NCBI GenBank assembly: GCA_965226475.1
Contig: CBDDDJ010000004.1
Location: forward strand, 372,001 to 436,000
Source: JASLMY01 sp965226475
GTDB taxonomy: Bacteria > Pseudomonadota > Alphaproteobacteria > GCA-2731375
DNA length: 64,000 bases
Direction of reading: 5' to 3'
A program made the translations under genes and the position numbers. Positions 54,495-63,528 of this stretch are shown here, piece after piece; position 1 is the stretch's first letter, and the number at the start of each line of letters is the position of its first letter. The notes below the pieces were generated by a model. It searched no databases, was not told where the DNA came from, and saw only the letters and a list, made by a program, of their open reading frames with translations.

Positions 54495-55694
54495 GTGATC
54501 GGCGACTTCACGGCGGAACAGATCGCGCTTCGCGACCGCTGCCGCGAGCTGGCGGCCGAGTTCGCCACGCGCGCGGCCGAGCACGACCGGGACGCGAGCC
54601 ATCCGGGCGAGAATTACGAGATCCTGCGCGACGAAGGCTTTCACGCCCTGAACGTGCCCGAGAAGTGGGGCGGGCGGGGAATCGACTTCCTCGGCCACAC
54701 GCTGGCCTTCGAGGCCTTGGGCGCCGGCTGTCCCTCGACCGCGCTCGCCTACAACATGCATGCCTCCATGGTCGGCCCGATCCTGGAAAGCGACGAGGTG
54801 GGGCAAGCGGCCAAGGAGATGCTGGCCGACCTCGTGGTCAACCAGCGGGCCCTCATCGCCGGCAACTTCTCGGAGACCAGCAGCACCTCGCTCATCGGCG
54901 AGCGGCACATCGCGACGCGCGCGACCCGGGTCGACGGCGGTTTCGAGGTGACGGGACGAAAGATGTTCGCCTCCATGCTGGAGGCGGCCGACCACTGCTG
55001 CGTCATGACCTACCCCGACGACGCCAACGGACGCTGGGCCGGCCTGCTGCTGCTGATCCCGCGCCGGATCGCGGGCAAGACCGTCAATGCCAACTGGGAC
55101 ACCCTGGGCATGCGGGCGACCCGCAGCGATTCCATGGTCCTGGAAAAATGCCTCGTCCCGGCGGACCGCGAGCTCTGGCGCGGCGAGGACATGCGGCCCT
55201 TCCGCGAGAAGCATTCCAACTGGCTCTGGGGTTCCTACACGGCCGTGTATCTGGGCGTGGCGCAGGCGGCCTACGACGAGGCGCGCCGCGTCGTGAAGGA
55301 GCGCCGCCCGCCCGGCTATTCCCAGTCCTTGGCCTATCATCCCGACGTGCGCCGCCGGGTGGCGGAGATGAGCGCCACCCTGGAATCGGCCCGTCTCGTC
55401 ACCTACCACGCGGCCTGGCTGCGCGACCGGGAGGGGCCGACGGCGGCGGCGACGGCCGCCCTCTTCCGCGCCAAATACGTCGTCGGCGAGGCGGTGAGCC
55501 GGATCACGCGGTCCGCCCTGACGATGGGCGGCGCGCACGCGATCTTCAAGGGCCACCGCCTCGAGCAGCTGTTCCGCGACGGCGCGATCGGTCCGATCAT
55601 GGCGCCGCAGGCCGACTTCAGCCTGCACAACGTGGCGCTCCATGAACTCGACCTCGTGGAAGACGATATCGTCCACCCCCTGAAGCCCGAGTGA
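54495..55694 (+). CDS. Acyl-CoA dehydrogenase
   Basis: 399 residues from GTG 54495 (GGGGGGA upstream). N-terminal helical domain (FTAEQIALRDRCRELAAEFA), middle beta domain (GNFSETSSTSLIGERHIATR, GRKMFASMLEAADHCCVM), C-terminal helical domain (AVSRITRSALTMGGAHAIFK, GHRLEQLFRDGAIGPIMAPQ). The usual catalytic Glu position is not obvious, as in several atypical ACADs, so the substrate class is open. Monocistronic after the dead TRAP gene. Confidence 0.9.
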   Translation: MIGDFTAEQIALRDRCRELAAEFATRAAEHDRDASHPGENYEILRDEGFHALNVPEKWGGRGIDFLGHTLAFEALGAGCPSTALAYNMHASMVGPILESDEVGQAAKEMLADLVVNQRALIAGNFSETSSTSLIGERHIATRATRVDGGFEVTGRKMFASMLEAADHCCVMTYPDDANGRWAGLLLLIPRRIAGKTVNANWDTLGMRATRSDSMVLEKCLVPADRELWRGEDMRPFREKHSNWLWGSYTAVYLGVAQAAYDEARRVVKERRPPGYSQSLAYHPDVRRRVAEMSATLESARLVTYHAAWLRDREGPTAAATAALFRAKYVVGEAVSRITRSALTMGGAHAIFKGHRLEQLFRDGAIGPIMAPQADFSLHNVALHELDLVEDDIVHPLKPE

Positions 55695-55887
55695 GGCGGC
55701 GCGCGGGCGGCAGGGGCCGGGGGCGGTTAACGTCGTTCCCGCGCTTATCGAATGACTCCGAGACGAGGAATCCTGTAATCGCTCCCACGCCGCCGAGGCA
55801 CTCGGCCAAATCGGTCCCGCCGCGCGGCCGGCCGCGCGGGCCCTCGCCGTGTGTCTCGCGGAGATGCCGGGCGAGGCTCGCCGGCCG

Positions 55888-57516
55888 CTATCGCAATCCC
55901 ACGGCTTCCAACAGCGGGTCGATCGGGCGCTCGTTGACCATGATCTGGCCATCGGGCCGGGCGGCGATCCGGTAGCGGTAGCTTCCCTGGCTCCCCGAAG
56001 GCTCGCCGAGCGCCGTCAGCAACGCGGTCACCGCCATGACGTCGGGCGGCGCGCCCATCTGCTTGGCGACCTCGACCATTCCGTCCAGGTTGTTCACGAC
56101 GACGGTGGCATCGCCGGAAATCAGCAGCGGCGATGCCGGGTCGATACGCGCCTCGCCATCGGCGGTGATCCCGTCCGCCGGCCCCTCGATCGCCAAGCCC
56201 CGCAAGGCCAGCGCCGCCTTGTTCCGCATCAGGGGATAGACCGCCCTGAGACCGCCGATCGCCGCGGCCGTGTCTTCGTCGCGGGGCCCCTTGGTCAGAA
56301 CGTCCATCAAAACGCCCCACAGCTCCGCGAAGGGCACGCGTTCCAGGGAAATGGTGAACCCGGCGCGTCGAGGCAGCGACTGTTGAACCGGTGGGGGGAG
56401 TTGGCCTTCCGTCACGTGAATTCCGGAAATACCGAAGTTGAGCGCCACCGTCGCCTCGTTCTTGTCGACGCCGGTCACGGCCATGCCCAATTCGAAACCG
56501 CCGATGCCACCGCCGGCCGCCGGTCCGGCCATCATGAAATCGTCCGCGGCCTTCATGCCTTCGGCCTTCATTGACATCGTGGCGCTGTCGAAGGGGCGGG
56601 CCAGTGAATTCAAGCGCTCGCCCAGCAACGCCTGAACTTCCGCCAGGTCCATGCGATCGACGTCCTGGAGCCGCGCCATGAACTCCTCGTCCCGGGTCAG
56701 CTTCTGCAACGCCTCGAAGGTGGGGATGTCCAAGCGGCGGGCATCGGAGGTCACGGTGAGCCGGGCCATTTCGAACGCGCCCACGAAATTCACCCCGCCG
56801 ACCTCGATCCGAGTGTCGATATCGATGAGCCCGGGGTCGATGTCCTTGCTGCTCGTCTTGATGCTCACGCTATCGATTTCAAGCACCGGCGCGCCTTGGG
56901 TCATGCCCTTGATTCCGGTGATTTCCCCGTCCAGGGCCACAAAATTCCGCAGTCTTCGATCCCAGGTCCCGACAATTTGCCGGCCGCCGATCGCGACCTC
57001 GAATACCGCTTGCCCGTCGCCGGCGAGCAGGGAGATTTTATCCGGGATCGTCGACCGCACGGCCAACCTGTGTGGGCCCAGCAGCGAAAATTCGCTCGCC
57101 ACCGTCCCGTTCGACAACCGATCGCCTTCGATGAACAACGACAAATCCGGAACCGTCAGACGATAACCATCGCCGACGGCATCCAGCGGCAGGTGATGCG
57201 GTTGGACGGCAAGGATCGACAGCTCGCCGACATGCAATGCCTCGACCTGACGCAGCGTGGAGAGCAGTTCGTCGCGCACGGCCGCCGCGTCCGGATGGGC
57301 CGAGGCGAACGCGCGATCAGCCGCGACGGAAGCCTCGACCACCGGCGCCGGGGGCTTTAGCGTATCGCCCGCCGCCGCCACCGGTGCCGCGGCCTTTTGT
57401 GTTTCACCCGCCGCGCCCACCTGTCCGCCGGCACCGAGCGCGGAAGCCACGACCGCCACGACGACCGCCCCACGAATGCCGCCAAACCTCGACCCAAATC
57501 CGGTACCCGTTTCCAT
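55888..57516 (-). CDS. Large exported hypothetical protein (DUF2125-like)
   Basis: 542 residues. An N-terminal signal or anchor segment (GAVVVAVVASALGAGGQVGA) is followed by an extended beta-rich protein that looks like DUF2125/DUF945-type periplasmic proteins (KISLLAGDGQAVFEVAIGGR, RLDIPTFEALQKLTRDEEFM, MSMKAEGMKAADDFMMAG). Function unknown, perhaps envelope-related. ATG 57516 with GGAGG five bases upstream. Transcribed alone. Confidence 0.75.
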   Translation of the reverse strand: METGTGFGSRFGGIRGAVVVAVVASALGAGGQVGAAGETQKAAAPVAAAGDTLKPPAPVVEASVAADRAFASAHPDAAAVRDELLSTLRQVEALHVGELSILAVQPHHLPLDAVGDGYRLTVPDLSLFIEGDRLSNGTVASEFSLLGPHRLAVRSTIPDKISLLAGDGQAVFEVAIGGRQIVGTWDRRLRNFVALDGEITGIKGMTQGAPVLEIDSVSIKTSSKDIDPGLIDIDTRIEVGGVNFVGAFEMARLTVTSDARRLDIPTFEALQKLTRDEEFMARLQDVDRMDLAEVQALLGERLNSLARPFDSATMSMKAEGMKAADDFMMAGPAAGGGIGGFELGMAVTGVDKNEATVALNFGISGIHVTEGQLPPPVQQSLPRRAGFTISLERVPFAELWGVLMDVLTKGPRDEDTAAAIGGLRAVYPLMRNKAALALRGLAIEGPADGITADGEARIDPASPLLISGDATVVVNNLDGMVEVAKQMGAPPDVMAVTALLTALGEPSGSQGSYRYRIAARPDGQIMVNERPIDPLLEAVGLR

Positions 57517-57670
57517 ATCCCGCCTCCCTCCACCACGCCATCGGCCGATTTCACCACGGGACGACACGACAATCACCCAAAAATTCGAGCCCATTTCGCT
57601 GAATTGTCGAGCCGGCGTTTCGTCGCTGAATCTCGGCTCCAATGACGGTCGGATCTGGAGCATTTTCCGT

Positions 57671-58312
57671 TCAAAACTCGCGCGCGAAGACCTCCAGCGC
57701 GTCGAGCACGCTGGCCACGGGGCGCACGGCGAAATCGGCCTGGGTCTCGGCCAAGGCCAGGTCGCGCTCCTCCCGGCCGGCGCCGGTCAGCACGTGGAGT
57801 CCGCCCGCGATACCGGCGTTGCGGCCGGCGCTCATGTCGGTGGCGCGGTCGCCGATTATCCAGGAGCGGGCGAGGTCGACGTGGAGCGCCTCGGCCGCCT
57901 TCAGCAGCATGCCGGGGTTGGGCTTGCGGTCCGGGTGGTCGGGATGGACATAGGGGCCGCCGCTCCGATAGGTGAAGGGGCAGGCGAGCACGGCGTCGAT
58001 ATGAGCCGCCGCCCCGGCCAGCGTCTCCAGGATGTGGCTCTGGACCTCGGCGAAATCTTCCCAGCGGAAGATGCCCTGGCCGATGCCGGACTGGTTGGTG
58101 ACGACGACGACGTGGACGCCGCGCCGATTGGCCTCCGCGATCACCCGCTCGACGCCCGGGATCATCTCGATGTCGTGGACTTTGTGCAGGTGGCCGGTGT
58201 CCTCGATGATCACCCCGTCGCGGTCGAGAAAGAGCGCCGGCGCCGGCCTGCGGGGCGAGCGCCACTCCGCCCAGATCAGATCCTCGTCGATATGACGGGC
58301 GCGCGTGGTCAT
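57671..58312 (-). CDS. HAD-IIIA phosphatase, D-glycero-D-manno-heptose-1,7-bisphosphate 7-phosphatase-like
   Basis: 213 residues. HAD motif I ALFLDRDGVIIED, motif II VVVVTNQSGIGQGIF, the GmhB zinc-like loop CPFTYRSGGPYVHPDHPDRK, motif III IIGDRATDMSAGRNAG. Likely removes the 7-phosphate in heptose precursor synthesis for LPS or a related sugar phosphate. Only part of the zinc-binding cysteine set is visible (one Cys in ACPFTY), as in non-GmhB relatives. ATGA overlap with the upstream dehydrogenase gene. Confidence 0.85.
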   Translation of the reverse strand: MTTRARHIDEDLIWAEWRSPRRPAPALFLDRDGVIIEDTGHLHKVHDIEMIPGVERVIAEANRRGVHVVVVTNQSGIGQGIFRWEDFAEVQSHILETLAGAAAHIDAVLACPFTYRSGGPYVHPDHPDRKPNPGMLLKAAEALHVDLARSWIIGDRATDMSAGRNAGIAGGLHVLTGAGREERDLALAETQADFAVRPVASVLDALEVFAREF

Positions 58313-59292
58313 CCCTTGCCGCCCAGCACCTCCTCGTTGACGCACATGGTGGGGTTGAGCGAGCCGTCGAGGGCATCGAGGGTGTTTTGCACCGCCGTCG
58401 TGCTCATCCGCAGCATGCACTCGGGCGTCGCCGCCGCCGAATGCGGCGTCAGCACCACGTTGGGCAGGGCCAAGTAGGGATGGTCGTCTTCCGGCGGCTC
58501 CTGGCGCGTGACGTCGAGGCCGGCGCCCTTCAAATGGCCGCTTTGGAGGGCCTGGGCCAGTGCGTCTTCCTCGATCAGCGTGCCGCGGGCGCAGTTGACC
58601 AGAATTGCGCCTTGCTTCATGGCCGCGAACTCGTCCGCGCCCATGACCGGCGTCCGGTCCTGCCGCCCCGGCATGTGGAGGGTGACGATATCCGCCTCTC
58701 CCAGCGCCTCGCGAAGGTCGCCGACCCAGCGATAGCCCTGGCCTTCAACCGCGCGGCGGGGCACGAAGGGATCGGCGACAACGACGTCCATGTCGAAGGC
58801 CTGGCAGCGCCTCGCCATGCGGGTGCCGATCCGCCCGAAGCCGACCACCAGGATGGTCTTGCCGCCGATATCGACGGCGCCCGCCGCATGGCGGACGTCG
58901 TAGTTGCCGGCGCGGACCTCGCGGTCCTGATGGCCGAGGTTCTTGGCCACCGCCAGCATCAGGGCGAAGGCGTGTTCGACGACGGAGGGCGAATTCGCCG
59001 CGCCCGTGACCGCCAGCGGTATGCCGCGTGCCGTCAGCGCATCGACGTCGCAGTTGTCGTAGCCGACGCCGTGGCGTGTCACCACCTCGAGCTTGCCGGC
59101 CGCCGCGATCAGCTCGGCATCGATCCGGGCGGTGCGCACGACCATGCCATGCACGTTCGCCGCCCGCTCCAGGATCTCCTCGGGCGTCGGCGACACCAGC
59201 ATCTCGTATTCGATGTCGTCACGCGCCTCCAACAGCGCCACGCCCTCCGGCATGATCCGGCCGAGCAGCAGCACCCGTTTCAGATTTTCCAT
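58309..59292 (-). CDS. D-isomer-specific 2-hydroxyacid dehydrogenase
   Basis: 327 residues. NAD-binding VVGFGRIGTRMARRC, catalytic Arg in LVNCARGTLIEEDAL, His in VVLTPHSAAATPE. Resembles 3-phosphoglycerate dehydrogenase short forms, but the substrate is not determined. ATG 59292 was preferred over 59298 because of GAGG spacing. Second gene after MaoC in the minus-strand cluster; overlaps the phosphatase by ATGA. Confidence 0.92.
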   Translation of the reverse strand: MENLKRVLLLGRIMPEGVALLEARDDIEYEMLVSPTPEEILERAANVHGMVVRTARIDAELIAAAGKLEVVTRHGVGYDNCDVDALTARGIPLAVTGAANSPSVVEHAFALMLAVAKNLGHQDREVRAGNYDVRHAAGAVDIGGKTILVVGFGRIGTRMARRCQAFDMDVVVADPFVPRRAVEGQGYRWVGDLREALGEADIVTLHMPGRQDRTPVMGADEFAAMKQGAILVNCARGTLIEEDALAQALQSGHLKGAGLDVTRQEPPEDDHPYLALPNVVLTPHSAAATPECMLRMSTTAVQNTLDALDGSLNPTMCVNEEVLGGKG

Positions 59293-59387
59293 AGGCATGC
59301 CTCTTTATTTTGTGCCTTTGTCGTGGGTCGCACAGGCTCAGGATACCCCCTATGGGGTGGTCGGTCCCGGGCGCGCGGGCGCATCGC

Positions 59388-60245
59388 TCAGCCGACTTCG
59401 GCCCGGCCGTTGTTCAAGACCACCACGTCGCGCTCCACGGCGCGAGAGCGGAAGGAGACGACGTCGCCGTCCCGCCACATCTCGGTGCGGATGGTCTCGC
59501 CCGGATAGACTGGGGCGGAGAAGCGGAGGGCCAGGCTCCGGAAGCCTTCGGGTCGGTAGTCGCAGCAGGACTTCAGAATCGCGTGTCCGGCGATGCCCAG
59601 CGTGCAGAGTCCGTGCAGGATCGGCGCCTCGAAGCCCGCGGCGCGCGCCACCTTGGGATCGGCGTGCAGCGGGTTGTAGTCGCCCGAAAGGCGGTAGATC
59701 AGCGCCGCCTGCGGCAGGGTCGGCAGATCGCAGGCGAGGTCCGGCTCACGCTCGGGCAGCATGTGAACGGGCCGGCCGCCCTCGGTCGGCCCGCCGAAGC
59801 CGCCGTCGCCGCGGGCAAAGGTGGTGGAGGTGAGAGTCGCCAGCTTCTCGCCCGTCTCCGCGTCCGTTACCGTGCGCTCCTGCAGAATGAGCGCGCCCCG
59901 GTCGGCCCCCTTGTCGATGATGTCCGTCACCTTGGTGGTCGCCGTCACCGTCGCGGCGGCGGGCAGCGGTTTGTGGATCTCCAACTCCTGTTCGCCGTGC
60001 AGCACCTTGACCCAGTCGACGCCGGTGTCCGGCTCCTTGACCCAGAAGCCAGGGGTGGCCAGCACCACCGCCATGGTCGGCAGCGGCGCCAGGCCCTCTT
60101 CATAAGTGAAGCAGAGCTGGTCCTCGTCCATCGGATCCATCGAGACCCCGACGCCGAGCGCATAGAGGATGGTGTCGCTGTGGTCGTAGCTCTGGCGCAC
60201 CTCGTCGAAGTGGCGGTTCACCAGCTTGTCGTAGTCGATCGCCAT
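59388..60245 (-). CDS. MaoC-like enoyl-CoA hydratase (hydratase 2 type)
   Basis: 285 residues, double hot-dog. The N-terminal half carries YALGVGVSMDPMDEDQLCFT; the C-terminal hydratase-2 motif is YRLSGDYNPLHADPKVARAAG followed by ILHGLCTLG. Catalyses R-specific hydration of 2-enoyl-CoA. Paired with the SDR at 61188-62108 it reproduces the domain content of eukaryotic peroxisomal multifunctional enzyme type 2. Its ATG is now only 12 bases from an IS5-family end; the original upstream spacing was 9 bases from the SDR stop. Confidence 0.93.
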   Translation of the reverse strand: MAIDYDKLVNRHFDEVRQSYDHSDTILYALGVGVSMDPMDEDQLCFTYEEGLAPLPTMAVVLATPGFWVKEPDTGVDWVKVLHGEQELEIHKPLPAAATVTATTKVTDIIDKGADRGALILQERTVTDAETGEKLATLTSTTFARGDGGFGGPTEGGRPVHMLPEREPDLACDLPTLPQAALIYRLSGDYNPLHADPKVARAAGFEAPILHGLCTLGIAGHAILKSCCDYRPEGFRSLALRFSAPVYPGETIRTEMWRDGDVVSFRSRAVERDVVVLNNGRAEVG

Positions 60246-60254
60246 GGCCCGCCC

Positions 60255-61190
60255 TCAGAGTCCGACTCGAAATGAATCGAGTGTTTTCAGGCTCTTGCGA
60301 GACGGCGCGTGAGGAGTTGGATGCTGGCGAGGAAGATCCAGGCCTCGGCGGTCTCGATGGCCGTCTCGAAGTCCTTGGCCAGCCGCCGGTTTCGATTGAG
60401 CCAGGCGAGCGTGCGCTCGACGACCCATCGGCGGGGCAGGAGTTGGAAGCCCTTCACGCCCGCGGGACGGTTGACGATCTCCAGCGACCAGCGGCCGATC
60501 CGCTTCAGTGCGCCCTCGAGCTTGGGCCCGGCATAGGCGCCGTCGGCGAAGACGTGGCGCAGGCGGGGAAAGTGGCGGGGGATGGCGGCGAACACCGCCG
60601 GCGCGCCGTCGCGGTCCTGGATCTCGGCGCCGTGGACCACGACCGCGACCAGCAGGCCGCCGGTGTCGGTGAGGATGTGACGCTTGCGGCCCTTGACTTT
60701 CTTTCCGGCGTCGAAGCCCCGGATACCGCCGCTTTCCGTGGTTTTTACGCTCTGACTGTCGATGATACCGGCCGACGGGCCGGCCGCGCGGCCCTCGGCC
60801 TCGCGCGCCGCGACCAGCAGTTGCCGGTTGACCTCGGACCAGGTGCCGTCGTCCCGCCAGAGATAAAAGTAGCGCTGCACCGTCGAGCGTGGCGGGAAGT
60901 CCCGGGGCAGCATGCGCCATGGACAGCCGCTACGCAGTAGGTAGAGGATCGCGTTCACCACCTCGCGCAATGCCGTCGTCCGAGGCCGTCCCAGCGCTTT
61001 GGCGCGAGGCAGCAACGGCTCCAGCACCTTCCATTCTCCATCCGTCAGGTCGCTTGCGTAGCGCAGCAGGTCGCGTTCATACTTCGGGCGAGTGATTTTG
61101 GTCCACATGTTGTGTCTCCCTGGTTGCTAAATACAAACAGTGAATCACAACTAACTGAAATCACTCAACTCTTTTCGGGCCAGACACTCA
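60255..61190 (-). mobile_element. IS5-family (IS1031-like) element, copy B, with 3-bp target duplication
   Basis: The element proper is 60258-61187 (930 bp), flanked by TCA at 60255-60257 and 61188-61190. The right TCA is, on the minus strand, the TGA stop codon of the SDR gene, so insertion duplicated the stop and spared the coding sequence. Ends match copy A except GAATCGAGTG here versus GAATCGCGTG there. Confidence 0.96.
60287..61108 (-). CDS. IS5-family transposase
   Basis: 273 residues, identical to the copy at 671-1492 except Arg at residue 7. DDE residues in IIDSQSVKT, FADGAYAG and WVVERTLAW are intact. It is transcribed in the same direction as the operon it interrupts, so read-through from the transposase could still express the MaoC gene. 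Confidence 0.95.
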   Translation of the reverse strand: MWTKITRPKYERDLLRYASDLTDGEWKVLEPLLPRAKALGRPRTTALREVVNAILYLLRSGCPWRMLPRDFPPRSTVQRYFYLWRDDGTWSEVNRQLLVAAREAEGRAAGPSAGIIDSQSVKTTESGGIRGFDAGKKVKGRKRHILTDTGGLLVAVVVHGAEIQDRDGAPAVFAAIPRHFPRLRHVFADGAYAGPKLEGALKRIGRWSLEIVNRPAGVKGFQLLPRRWVVERTLAWLNRNRRLAKDFETAIETAEAWIFLASIQLLTRRLARA

Positions 61191-62108
61191 GACCGGATCC
61201 CAGCTGAAGACGTCCTGCGAACGGTCGAGCGGATAGAAGCTCGCCTCGAGCGACGGCATCGCGTGCTCGGCCACCGTCTCCGGCGTCCAACCCTCGCCCC
61301 GGTGGACGGAGCGGAGCGGGCGCGACTGGCCCATCAGGAAGATCTCGTTGTTGCGCACCCCGAAGATCTGCCCGCTGACGTTGGCCGCCGCCTCGCTCGC
61401 CAGGAACACGGCGACGGGGGCGATCTTGGCCGGCGTCATCTGCTTGATCTTTTCGACCCGGGCCGCCTGGGTTTCGTCGGCGATCGGGATGGTGCCGATC
61501 ATCCGGCTCCAGGCGAAGGGCGAGATGCAGTTGGAACGCACGTTGAAGCGGGCCATGTCCAGCGCCAGCGATTTCGACAGCCCGGCAATGCCGAGCTTGG
61601 CCGCCGCGTAGTTGGCCTGGCCGAAGTTGCCGATCAGGCCCGAGGTTGAGGTCATGTGGATGAAGGCGCCGCTTTCCTGCGCGCGGAAGCGGGTGGCGGC
61701 GGCGCGGCTGGTGTTGAAGGAGCCCTTCAGGTGGACGTTGATGACCGAATCCCAGTCCTTCTCGGTCATCTTGTGGAAGATGACGTCGCGCAGGATGCCG
61801 GCGTTGTTGACGACGATGTCGATCCGGCCGAAGGCGTCGACCGCCTGTTGCACCATGCCCTCGGCGGCGTCGAAGTCGGAGACGCTGTCGTAGTTGGCGA
61901 CGGCCTCGGAGCCCAAGTCCTTGATCTCCGAGACCACCTCCAAGGCCGGCGTGCGGTCCTCGCCCTCGCCGCCCGAGGTGCCGCCGAGGTCGTTGACCAC
62001 GATCCGGGCGCCGTGCGCCGCCATCATCAACGCCATGTCGCGCCCGATGCCCCGGCCCGAACCGGTCACCAGCGCGACCTTGCCTTCCAACATCTTCTCC
62101 GCCGCCAT
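61188..62108 (-). CDS. SDR-family 3-hydroxyacyl-CoA dehydrogenase-like protein
   Basis: 306 residues. NAD motif VTGSGRGIGRDMALM, NNAGILRDVIFHKMTEKDWD, catalytic Ser/Tyr/Lys in MTSTSGLIGNFGQANYAAAK. The R-RDVIF pattern and C-terminal extension (EGWTPETVAEHAMPSLEASF) match the dehydrogenase domain of multifunctional enzyme 2. The stop codon is part of the IS5 target duplication. Divergent from the BadH-like SDR. Confidence 0.92.
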   Translation of the reverse strand: MAAEKMLEGKVALVTGSGRGIGRDMALMMAAHGARIVVNDLGGTSGGEGEDRTPALEVVSEIKDLGSEAVANYDSVSDFDAAEGMVQQAVDAFGRIDIVVNNAGILRDVIFHKMTEKDWDSVINVHLKGSFNTSRAAATRFRAQESGAFIHMTSTSGLIGNFGQANYAAAKLGIAGLSKSLALDMARFNVRSNCISPFAWSRMIGTIPIADETQAARVEKIKQMTPAKIAPVAVFLASEAAANVSGQIFGVRNNEIFLMGQSRPLRSVHRGEGWTPETVAEHAMPSLEASFYPLDRSQDVFSWDPV

Positions 62109-62244
62109 TTTACGTTGTCCTCCCGAGGGCTCGAATTTGTCGGGGCTTTTTTTAGGCGGCGAGCGGGCGCGGCGCCAGTACCTATGCTAGAAGGCGGCGG
62201 AAAAGTTCGAAATTCATGATCGAGACCGAGACGGGAGCGGAACC

Positions 62245-62994
62245 ATGCGAGGCTTGAAGGATCAGATCGTCGTCGTCACCGGCGGGGCCAGCGGGATCGG
62301 GCGGGCGATCTCGGGGCGCCTCGGCGAGGAGGGCGCCGTCGTCGGCATCTTCGACATCAACCAGGCGGGCGCGGCCGAGACCAAGGCGGAAATCGAGGCG
62401 GCGGGCGGCCGGGCGCACGCCTATGCGACCGACATCACCGATTACGACGCGGTGGAGCGCGACGTCGTCGCCTTCGAGGCCGCCGCCGGGCCGATTACCG
62501 GCCTCGTCAACAACGCCGGCTGGGACAAGCCCGAGCCCTTCCTGCAAAACGACCAGGAACTCTGGCGCAAGGTCATCGACCTGAACCTCTACGGGCCGAT
62601 CAACATGAGCCATGTAATCTGCAAGCGGATGGCGGAGCAGGGCGGTGGCCGGGTGGTCTCGATCTCGTCCGACGCAGGCCGGGTCGGCTCCTCGGGCGAG
62701 GCGGTATACAGCGCCTGCAAGGGGGGCGTCATCGCCTTCAACAAGACGCTCAGCCGCGAGCTCACCCGCTCGGGCATCACCCTCAACACCGTCTGCCCCG
62801 GGCCGACAGACACGCCGCTCCTGGGCTCGATCCCGGAAAAGCTCCGCGCCGCGCTGGAGCGCGCCATCCCCATGCGCCGCCTGGCCCAGCCAGACGACTA
62901 TCCGGGCATGGTCGCGTTTTTCCTCTCCGACGACGCCGCCTACATCACCGGCCAGACCGTCAGCGTCTCGGGCGGCCTCACCATGCACGGCTGA
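62245..62994 (+). CDS. SDR-family dehydrogenase, BadH-like (2-hydroxycyclohexanecarboxyl-CoA dehydrogenase)
   Basis: 249 residues. VTGGASGIGRAISGRLGEEG, LVNNAGWDKPEPFLQ, SSDAGRVGSSGEAVYSACKG, VCPGPTDTPLLGSI and the C-terminal ITGQTVSVSGGLTMHG closely follow the BadH pattern from anaerobic benzoate/cyclohexanecarboxylate degradation. No other bad genes are in view, so the in vivo substrate may be another alicyclic or branched 3-hydroxyacyl-CoA. Confidence 0.9.
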   Translation: MRGLKDQIVVVTGGASGIGRAISGRLGEEGAVVGIFDINQAGAAETKAEIEAAGGRAHAYATDITDYDAVERDVVAFEAAAGPITGLVNNAGWDKPEPFLQNDQELWRKVIDLNLYGPINMSHVICKRMAEQGGGRVVSISSDAGRVGSSGEAVYSACKGGVIAFNKTLSRELTRSGITLNTVCPGPTDTPLLGSIPEKLRAALERAIPMRRLAQPDDYPGMVAFFLSDDAAYITGQTVSVSGGLTMHG

Positions 62995-63022
62995 GGCGGG
63001 ACGGAAGGGCGCCGGCGGGGCC

Positions 63023-63445
63023 ATGGTCGAATACCTCAACTTCCACACCGTCGCCGCCTTTCTGAACGCGTTGATGATGGGGGCGATGGCGTTCTTCGCC
63101 TTCGTCCTCGCGCCGGTGGTCTTCAAGGCCTTGGAACGGGAAGACGCGCCGCGCCTCTTGACGCCGCTATTCCCCATCTATTACCGGGTGATGGCGCCGT
63201 TGGCGGCGCTCGCGGCGCTCGCGGTCTTCTATCGCTGGGAGAGCAAGCTGCTCTGGGTCGTTTGCGCCGGTTTTATTTTCGCCTATTTCGTCCTCCGCCC
63301 CCGGATCGAGGCGCTGCGCCCCGCCCGCGCCGCCGGCGACGCGCGCGCGGCCAAGCGCTTCGGCCTGCTGCACGGCGCGAGCGTCCTGGTCAACCTCGCC
63401 CAACTGGCCGCGGTCACGCTGGTGTTCTTCCGCCTGGCGATCTGA
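63023..63445 (+). CDS. DUF4149-like integral membrane protein
   Basis: 140 residues, four predicted helices (AAFLNALMMGAMAFFAFVLA, MAPLAALAALAVFY, LLWVVCAGFIFAYFVL, ASVLVNLAQLAAVTLVFFRL). The opening and the cytoplasmic RPRIEALRPARAAGD loop resemble DUF4149. Function unknown. ATG 63023, 28 bases after the SDR. Confidence 0.75.
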   Translation: MVEYLNFHTVAAFLNALMMGAMAFFAFVLAPVVFKALEREDAPRLLTPLFPIYYRVMAPLAALAALAVFYRWESKLLWVVCAGFIFAYFVLRPRIEALRPARAAGDARAAKRFGLLHGASVLVNLAQLAAVTLVFFRLAI

Positions 63446-63528
63446 ATTCGCGGCATCGCTTGTCGTCCCCGGGCGGCGGCACTATTTTGGGCCTCGCGGC
63501 AATGATCGAAAGGCGGGGCTCGGAGACC

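Noticed and set aside
59335..59365. Short hairpin ACCCC-CTAT-GGGGT near the end of the MaoC gene region
   Set aside because: Five-base arms with no T-run on the minus strand; too weak to call as a terminator.
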